A DNA stretch of 64,000 nucleotides from Flaveria trinervia. Its lineage: Eukaryota > Streptophyta > Magnoliopsida > Asterales > Asteraceae. The notes below the pieces were generated by a model. That model did no database searches. It was not told where the DNA came from and worked only from the letters and a program-made list of their open reading frames with translations. Position numbers and translations under genes: made by a program. Numbering within the stretch: the stretch's first letter is position 1; the number at the start of each line of letters is the position of its first letter. This document shows positions 56,563 to 64,000 of this stretch, in pieces. The DNA is taken from the NCBI GenBank assembly GCA_025506515.1, contig CM046456.1, positions 69,743,313 through 69,807,312 of the forward strand, read 5' to 3'.

Positions 56563-58031
56563 AAAGCAGCGGTATGCACCGTCGTGAAGGTGCCCTTTTC
56601 CATCACAGAGGCATAATCAGCGGAGTATAGCTGATTTCTAGTCTGAACCCCTGATCTCACATCTCCTATAATATATCAAAGGATGATAGACGTTTAGACG
56701 TGAGCAGGGGTTGTCGGAACAACCACCTCAGAGTCAAGATTATGACCATTTGGTTCTGGATCTGAGGCGATAGGAGTCTGAGGTTTAGAAAGTTCAGAAG
56801 CATCACTAGTCGATGCTTGTGAACTTGTGGTAGTCAGAACCTATACATCCTGGTTGATCTGATCATTTTCTTAATTTCTTCATCAGAGGAGAAGTCACTC
56901 ACATCAACTGCTCCCCCTGAGTTGGTAGGATCATTACTTGTTGAATCTTGAGACGGTGTGTTCAAGACATCGTACATCATCTTGTTTGCCAACTTGTCTT
57001 CTGAAGAAGAAAGAGATATGTTGAAGGACTTGAAGAATCCATCATAGTCGAAGAAGTAAGCAGGCCCTTTTCCAGCAGGAGGTGTGATATATCTCAAAAC
57101 AATAACATTACACCACATCTCTACTTGACCTGTTGAGTTGTTGTAAACTCTCTTGTTCGGTATGTTGTATCCTAAGAAGATCCCTTTATCAACCTTTTCA
57201 CTGAATTTTCCCTCCTGAGACTATTTCAGCAGGGTGCACGGAGCGCCAAACGGCTCGAGATGTTCCAAGTTAGGTTTACGTCACTATAATAACTCATAGC
57301 ACGTTTTTTCCATGGCGTTTTACTACTAGAACTCGATTGAGAGTATAACATGCATTTGCCACTGCTTCATTCCAAAATTGGATAGGCAGTTTCGAGTCTG
57401 CCAGCATTATCCGTGCCGTCTCTATCAAGCTGTGGTTCTTCCGTTCAGCACGCCGTTCATCTGAGGGGTATAAGCCGAGGTAAATTGATGCACAATTACC
57501 TTTTCCTTGCAATAGTCCTCCATCCTCTGATTCTTGAACTCGGTTCGTTGTCTGAGCGCACCTGTCTTACCTTCAGCTTGTATAGGGATTCCAGTGTAGT
57601 TACCAATTCCTTGAAGGATTCAAATGTTTCTGATTTGGATTTTAGAAACATTACCCAAGAGAACCTTGAGTAGTCATCAGTAACTACATAGCAATACAAG
57701 TCGCCTACGATGCTTCTTGTACTGACTGGACCAAACAGATCCATGTGAAGGAGCTCAAGTGGAAGTTCTATAGAATGAGCTTTCTTTTCCTTTGAGACTT
57801 CTTCGTCTGTTTACCCCTTTTGCATGCAACATAGAAATCTGGGAGTTGGAAGTTTTTGACATTTACTCCCCTCACAAGATCATTCTGGAGCAAGTGATTC
57901 ATTTTTCTTGGATTTATGTTACCCATTCTCCTATGCCAGGAGATGGAGTCTTTCAGTAGCTTTGGACAAGAAACATTGGACTCTACTATCTGTTGTGGAT
58001 GCCTTTGATAGATCCAAGACATAAAGATCAT
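56563..58031 (-). pseudogene. Copia 2 integrase
   Basis: Minus strand: the pre-integrase zinc-binding part (57768-58031) has SISWHRRMGNINPRKMNHLL followed by CKRGKQ. The core part (57496-57744) has MDLFGPVSTRSIVG and VRQVRSDNEPSSR. The later part (57294-57512) has AERKNHSLIETARIMLADS. The two Asp residues and the Glu are visible, but frameshifts between them scramble the core. A linker with acidic and Ser-rich sequence (56834-57118) leads to RT. Confidence 0.75.
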
Positions 58032-58049
58032 TATATCTTGAAGCTGACA

Positions 58050-58400
58050 TAAGGATCTGGTCCTCCGGGATCATGTATTCCTTCTTTAGTACGTAGCACT
58101 TTGGTTGTCAAAAACTACCTTGAATCCTTTATCACAGATTTGAGAGACAGAAAGCAGGTTATTTTGTAATTGTTGGACAAAGTTTACCTTATCAAACTTA
58201 ACCTTCTCATTTCCCACTTCTCCTTGGGCTGTGATATACCCACCTTTGTTTCTAGCAAATGAAACATGCCCTCCTTTAATTTGTCTGACATTTGATAAGA
58301 GAGCTCTGTTCCCTATCATGTGCCTGGATGCTCCACTATCAACAATCCAAGTGTTAGTCTCAGAACTATAGCAAAACCCTACACATTCAATAAAAACATT
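58050..58400 (-). pseudogene. Copia 2 aspartic protease
   Basis: Minus strand: TWIVDSGASRHMIGNRALLS, GGYITAQGEVGNEKVKFDKV and NFVQQLQNNLLSVSQICDKG form a typical copia protease with DSGA intact and no stop within the readable part (58086-58360). Confidence 0.8.
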
Positions 58401-60795
58401 AGTTCATGTTAGGAACCCAATCCTTAACTGGCTTGGGTTTCCCTGAGGCATCACTTATCACAAACTCAACCCACTGACCCTTTGAGGTTAAGAATTGATC
58501 AGAATTCTGTGTGTTCTTATTTTCAGGCACTGAGGAGGATTTTCTTTTCATAATCCAGATTTGTGTAAGGCCTGTTTGTGATAAACAGACGACTGGCTGA
58601 TGGGTTGAACTTGGGTTCACAATCCCTTTTAGGAGGCGTCACTGAGTTCCTCTTAAAAGATCTAGATGTAGATGCAGAAAGTTCAACTTCTTCCTCGATG
58701 TCTGGTAATAAGGACAGTGAGACGCTATGTGACCATACTCTCCATAATTATAGCAGGATCTGCTTTCAACTTTACGGTTTGTTTTGGTGGAGATATACTT
58801 GTCACACGGTCAACCTATTATGTTTGGACTGAGACACTACTTTGTTAGATGTATGAGTTGGTTTTACAAAATTAATTGCTTTACCTGGTTTTACATCTTT
58901 AATCTCTTGTTTCCCTGAACTGTGACATGATGCACATGATTGATTAGATTTTATAGTCTTTTTAGGTTCTTGTTTGACTTTGTTTGACCTTGACTGTACA
59001 CGAATCCTTTTGAATTCTTTTTCCAGGTTAACACAAGGCATCTTTCCTATTGCCTTTGAAGTGGCCTCCTTTTGTTTAGGGTCGGATTCACTTGATTTAC
59101 TTATGGAATCCGGATCGCTAACAAGAGGAGTAGACACCACGTGATCCTTGATGGGGTTATTATTAATTGGTTTACTTTTGGTGTTCATCAAGGTCTCAGG
59201 TGGTGGTGGAAATACTTTGTATCCCAGTCCCTCCCCATTATTTCTCTCTCTTACTAAGTGTTGGACAATGTGTGATGAGCATGTCCAACTATGCAGTTTT
59301 TGTTTAATGAATTGACTTCTACTTCTAAAACTGCTTTTTGCTTCTTAGTGTCCTCAAGAGAGTTCAGATAGTACCTAATGTCATTTTCTTGGTTAAATGC
59401 AACTACCTTAGTTTCCCTAAGCTGTTTATTTAATAGGTCTATCTTTTCCTTGTAATTGTCATTTTGTTTCAATACTCTATTGCTTCTGTGCACAGTTTCA
59501 GATCCTTACTAAGCTATCCTTATGATCTAATAGCCTCGAAAATTGAATCTATAACTTCTCTAAATTTATTACATTCTAAGCAAGCATGATTATTAAACAG
59601 TGGTTAGTAGTACTTACCTGGGATGTTGAAGAAGAATCAACCATGAGTGCTGGCTCAGTTATCTCTGGTTCTGGTGATTCAGATGATGATGCATTTGTAG
59701 ATTTTCTTCTTCAGGCAGGTAGTTGACCACATTTGCAGTATCTTTAGAATTTGACATTGCGATCTCTACCGCTATATCTCCTTCACTTGCAGAATCGTCA
59801 TCAATATCCTCCACACTAGCTATATTTGACTCTCCTAGTGAGATGAACCGAAAGCTCCAGTCCTGTCCTTCATCTTCATTAGCAGTTAAGGCTTTTGGAT
59901 CCTTACTTGATGAGTCAGCATTACTAGCTGTGGACTTGTCTTGACGGTTAAATGACGAGAAGGATTTCCATTACCTGTCTTCTTTGGTTTTATGCACTCC
60001 CTCTTGAAGTGTCCCTTTCACCACAGTTGAACATGTAATCTTTGACTTATCAAACCCAAAGGTTGTGTCTTTTGTTGCAACCAGGTTCTGTCCGGTCTTT
60101 TTGACAAACTTTTTAGCTCGTCGGACAACACTTGCCAAAGCCCACATTATGTCCATTCGTTCCAACTCCATTTCATCCACCTGCTCATAATCTTCATCTG
60201 CCAGGTGGCAGTTACCTATCTTTCTAGCAATTAATCCATCGTAGGATTGAACCACTACAACTAAAAGGTCCATATGTTCTCTGGCCACCTCCACAGTTAC
60301 ATTCCTAAGGTTGTCGGTTTTAAGTTTTACTGCATTAGCTTCAGGTATCATATATTGGGTGCTAGACGACTATGACATTTCGGATCTTGAAGTTGAGGGT
60401 TGTGCTGGAACTCCTGCGCTTGAGATGAAGGCGGTTTGTAGTGGTGCTCCAGATGTCTTGACTGAAGGAGTAGCATTGTAGAGTGCAGGATTCTAATCGT
60501 AATTTGCCTTTTGGGCTCGATACTTCATCCTAAGCTCTTCTTCTCTCAGTTTCAAAATGAAGTCATTTATGTCTAACTTCGAGAGCATTCCATTCTGTCT
60601 GAGATTTGAAACAAACAAACCCCATTTTTCTGGTAATCCATCAGCAAAGTTGGATACCTTATTTTCCATCGAAGTAACCACTCCCTGAGTGTGCATCTCA
60701 CTCATCAAGTGGTAGAATCTATCGATCACATCATCAAGGCCTTCTTTTCCCACTGAAGAGAAGTTGTCAAACTCCTTCTTTAATGCTTTTGCCTT
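58401..60795 (-). pseudogene. Copia 2 gag, interrupted at its 5' side by copia 3
   Basis: The minus strand reads from 60795. KKEFDNFSSVGKEGLDDVID is followed by SNFADGLPEKWGLFVSNLRQ and DFILKLREEELRMKYRAQK, a UBN2-type gag. A knuckle-like region near 60000 is frameshifted. A second, CYNYGEYGHIASHC, near 58730-58775 has Tyr in place of the second Cys. A coiled-coil-like piece lies at 59254-59493. Sequence upstream of 60795 is replaced by the copia 3 LTR. Confidence 0.7.
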
Positions 60796-61488
60796 TGAAG
60801 GGATCGAGATCTAGTTTGATGAATTAGATTAGAATTTGCAGTGGAATAACACATGAATTAAACGAAATTATAGCAAGATAATATGAATATTCAATCAACA
60901 TTAACAGTATAGAGAGAGAAAGTTTTCTGCAAAGAGAATGTTTTCATTCATGCACAAGCTTCCCATACAAGGAAATAGGTCAACATTCCTTTTATAAGGA
61001 ATGTGACATTAGCTGACGTCACTTGATAGTGACATCTAACTGATTTATACAAACAACTGAAAGTAAACTAAACTGCTGAAGATGTCCACAACAACTGAGG
61101 ACACCTTCACTAAAAGCTAAATATAAGCTAACATTACAACTACTGAAATTATAACATCTGAAATCTAAAAACAAGATGTTTTACATAATATAAAACTACT
61201 GATTACAAACTACTGAAATAAAACCATCACAACTACTGAAGAGAACTACTTCAGCTGTTGTGACAACTTTTGAGAACTTTGTCTTCAGACTTTATCTTCA
61301 GACTTTGTCTTCAGACTTTGTCTTTAGACTTTGTCTTCAGCTGTTGTCTTCAGACTTTGTCTTCAGCTGTTATCTTCAGACTTGGTCTTCAGAATTTGTC
61401 TTGAGCTGTTGTAGACCACTTCAGTTGTTTTGATATCTATGGGACTTAAAGGTTTTTATGATCTGGCTCATTGGTTCTTTTGGTCCAA
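60796..61488 (-). mobile_element. 3' LTR of SIRE-like copia 3
   Basis: Inserted in copia 2 gag. In plus view it starts TGAAGGGATCGAGATC and runs to about CTTTTGGTCCAA, just before a reverse-complement polypurine tract. It contains a tandem array of CTTCAGACTTTGT units at 61280-61410. The right boundary is approximate because the expected CA terminus in plus view is not clear. Confidence 0.6.
61280..61410. repeat. CTTCAGACTTTGT tandem array in the copia 3 LTR
   Basis: CTTCAGACTTTGT, CTTCAGCTGTTGT and close variants repeat about ten times with a period near 12-14 bp. Confidence 0.8.
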
Positions 61489-61503
61489 GAAACTCCCCCT
61501 GAA
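61489..61503 (-). promoter_or_regulatory. Polypurine tract of copia 3
   Basis: The minus strand reads TTCAGGGGGAGTTTC directly before the LTR. Confidence 0.7.
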
Positions 61504-64000
61504 CCAATGCAGCCAAAACCTTTAAGATTATTGAAGTCCCAATTATTGGCAGAAACAATATCTGGATCAGCTCAGAAATCTTCAAATTAAGCTCAGGCCA
61601 GGGAAGAAGTTTCAGAGGTTTGATTGGCACAAGATGAATGGGAACTCTGTCTTGGGGAAATGGACACAGAGCTGTTACCCCATCCATGAAACCTACTTCC
61701 CAATGAGAAGTCTGTAAGACTCTCTGACATAGGCCTCAAGGAAAACAACTTGTTCTTCCATTGTGAGTTCTTCAGCTCCACTTTCAAAGAAGAACTCAGG
61801 CCCATAGTACTCTGATAAGTACTTAATATACTTTCCATTTTTCAGCTCCACAGTAGATATTTCTCTGTATGCAAACTCATCAGGATGAGTGCCTTCAAGC
61901 AACAACTGGAGCTTATTCTTCTTTATTTCTTCAAGCTTCTAGTAGATTAACCCCTTCTTTACCATTTGTTTTCTAGTAAAGTTTGTGGAGTCATCTTAGA
62001 CTTGTAAGCTCTCTTGAAGTCATCAAGGATTTCCCAGGGTGACACTACAATGGCCAGCATTATCACAGCATCTACAATCTTCTTTACTTGGCCATTGTAT
62101 CTACTTGGAATTTTCTTTCTATGAATTCTGTCACTTACTCTGGGGTCAGGCCAAATTCTCACTCTCTCTTTCTGATATTGAAATGTAAATCTGAAAGCAT
62201 ACAACCTCTGAGCATGTTTCTTCATAGCTTGTATGGATGAAGACTTAGGAAACTCTTTATCAATCATCCTTAACAGTTACTCATCATGTTGTTTGTGCTA
62301 TTCTCTTCTTCAAGTTTGACTTTTACCATTTGCCTTTCGAAGTCAGGTGTGATTGTTGTTGGTTGACTCCTGGGCTCAGACATCTTTATTTTAAGAACAA
62401 CAGAGATTGGCAGACTATCATCCTCATCATCATGTTCTTCTTCTTCCATCCTTAACACCCTTCTCTTGCTCTTGGGTGCATCATTGGTAGCAGGTTGAGT
62501 AGGTTTCTTGGGTAAAGGAGTTGGTTTTGAGGGTTGTGAAGTTGGTTGTTTGGTTTGGGTGATTGTGCAGGCTGCTCTAGCATCTTGGATGTGAGTGAAG
62601 CTTTGGATAATTTTGCCATATCAATCCTTTTCCCAGCACCAGCTTCATCAAGAGCTTCTATGATCAACCCTTTGTTAAATACTTCAGAAGAATAGATTTT
62701 GGTGGTTATCTCCAAAATATTGTCTGGACCATGACCTCACTTCAATGATTGATCTTCCCAGATGTTTTGATATAAATCTTGCCATAGCTTCCAGCCTTTC
62801 CCTTTCTTTCTCACTCCAACTTGTCCATCTTTGTTCAATCTCTTGAATCTCTAGCCTTCTGATTTCAGAGTCAAGTTTGGTAGTGTCAAATCCTTGTCTG
62901 AAGAGTTGATCAATAATCTTATCCATAGATCTGCTATGTTGCTCATTAGCTTCTTTGATCAGTTCTTTTAGCTTTTTCTTACCTTCAGTCTGTTCAGAGC
63001 TTTTCTTTATCTTGTAGGTGATGAATTCTTTTCTTTCTTCTCTTTTTCTTCCTCTTCAAGTCTCTTTCTTTTGTCTACTTTCACTGACTTAGACTCCCTT
63101 TTTTGGTTGCATTGGGTTCAGGGGTGTGAATGTCAGAAAGGTCTTAGAACAGCAACATCAACTAAGGATTGAAGATTTGAGGAAAGCCTCTCATCAATGG
63201 CTTTATGCATATGTTTGTGATTATGGAAGTGATTTGAGGTAAGGATGTTTGAAAGGCAGCAACCATTAGCTCAGAGGTGTTCTGTCCCTGAGAAATGGGC
63301 CTGAATCAGAGGCTGGTGGCAAATTTGTTGGGAGTTGCCCAGTGTTTGGGATAGTTTCAGGAGAAACTGCCATCTGTGGGTGAATGTGGGCAGATGGACT
63401 TGATTCTTATGACATTTTGGCAAGCAGTTCTTGTAGTCTGCATACCTCAGTTTCAAGAATAGTATTGTGGGCTAGAACATCAAAGAAAAAGCCTAGGTTA
63501 TCATCAGTCTTTGCTGAATCAGTTGACCTCCTGATGAAATCAGGATGAACATGTGCTGAGTGTAGATCAGTGTTCACAAGTGCCCCTATTTCTTGGAACT
63601 GGGGACTTCCTGCCTCAGGATGATGTCCTTCATTGGCAGTTGCCTCTGGTGAGGAATTAGAAATGATACCATCTTCATCCTGATCATATGCTGAAACAAG
63701 AGAAGAGGCAGCCTCACCAGATGTTCTAATCTCCTCCTCTACATAGGGAGATTGAAATCTGTAATCCCTGTTCTGTGGGTTATCATCCACATTATAATCC
63801 TCTCCCTCAACTGTTGAGGTTTTCCCAGTGGTAATAGGTTTCTGGGGAGGGGTAGAGGAATGTAGTTGAGTCAGCACTTATGCAATAACCGCAGTTGGAC
63901 TTGTAGGGGTGGCATCAGTGGGAGATAGGTGTGAAGAGGATTGCACCAGGGGTGAATGGTGCTCTTCAATGGCAATCTTCTCAAGTGAGAGAGATTCCAA
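61504..64000 (-). pseudogene. Copia 3 extra ORF downstream of pol (runs off the window)
   Basis: Minus-strand segments include an acidic N-terminal part (63407-63877, AYDQDEDGIISNSSPEATAN), a helical part (62684-62926, SWSEKERERLEAMARFISKH), then VRIWPDPRVSDRIHRKKIPS and DAVIMLAIVVSPWEILDDF (61959-62267). The last segment is EFAYREISTVELKNGKYIKY and EEQVVFLEAYVRESYRLL (61693-61905). Several frame changes separate them. Position after pol and before the LTR matches the extra ORFs of copia 1 and 2, but I see no clear sequence similarity to them. Function unknown. Confidence 0.55.

Noticed and set aside
1..64000. tRNA and rRNA genes
   Set aside because: No cloverleaf-compatible sequence with A and B box spacing and no rRNA-like stretch was noticed. 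The TGGTATCA motifs are retrotransposon primer-binding sites, not tRNA genes.

Overview
This window is plant nuclear DNA, almost certainly from a eudicot. The support is spliced plant genes (a PLM-type sphingomyelin-synthase-family protein, a GBF4-like group A bZIP factor, an RTM2-like HSP20 protein with a C-terminal membrane anchor), AT-rich intergenic DNA, and about 45 kb of nested LTR retrotransposons. The retroelement families (Tekay-type chromovirus with TGTAACACC LTRs, SIRE/Maximus-type copia with an extra ORF after pol, Tat and Athila-like gypsy) resemble those of Asteraceae. That family assignment is inference from remembered sequence flavour, not a search result.

Layout. 1-925: no gene seen. 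926-4572 (minus): a four-exon PLM-like gene with a one-base frameshift in exon 2. 4830-6635: a GAGC/CTCGA-rich repeat split by a 1,110-bp Mutator-like TIR element that has a perfect 9-bp target duplication. 6640-8764: no gene seen. 8765-19228: a Tat-type gypsy element on the minus strand, broken into pieces by a Tekay-type chromovirus on the plus strand. The chromovirus locus is rearranged: a complete solo-LTR structure with its CATGT duplication lies directly left of a second, partial copy that has its own 3' LTR and the same flank. 19922-26385: a decayed Ty1/copia element (5' LTR, PBS, broken gag-pol, 3' LTR stub). It carries a 3.67-kb solo LTR (GTAGT duplication), which in turn contains a SIRE-like solo LTR.

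26942-29773 (plus) is the bZIP gene and 30077-30784 (minus) the RTM2-like gene; the two converge across about 300 bp. 30785-34489 shows no gene. 34490-35424 is an Athila ORF1-like remnant, interrupted by a second chromovirus (5' LTR, PBS, gag, protease; 35430-39424). That element is interrupted by SIRE-like copia 1 (plus, 39425-48498), which is interrupted in its tail by SIRE-like copia 2 (minus, 48499-60795). Copia 2 is interrupted in gag by SIRE-like copia 3 (minus, 60796 to the window end). All retroelement ORFs seen here carry stops, frameshifts or altered catalytic residues, so none looks autonomous.

The least expected signals are: (i) the solo-LTR / flank / partial-element tandem structure at 10431-18323; (ii) CpG-bearing near-palindromic short-repeat arrays (core TCGTGCGACTGA) found both in chromovirus LTRs and in a copia element; (iii) two divergent copia elements on opposite strands that share a conserved protein of unknown function downstream of pol; and (iv) the single-base frameshift in an otherwise intact PLM-like gene.
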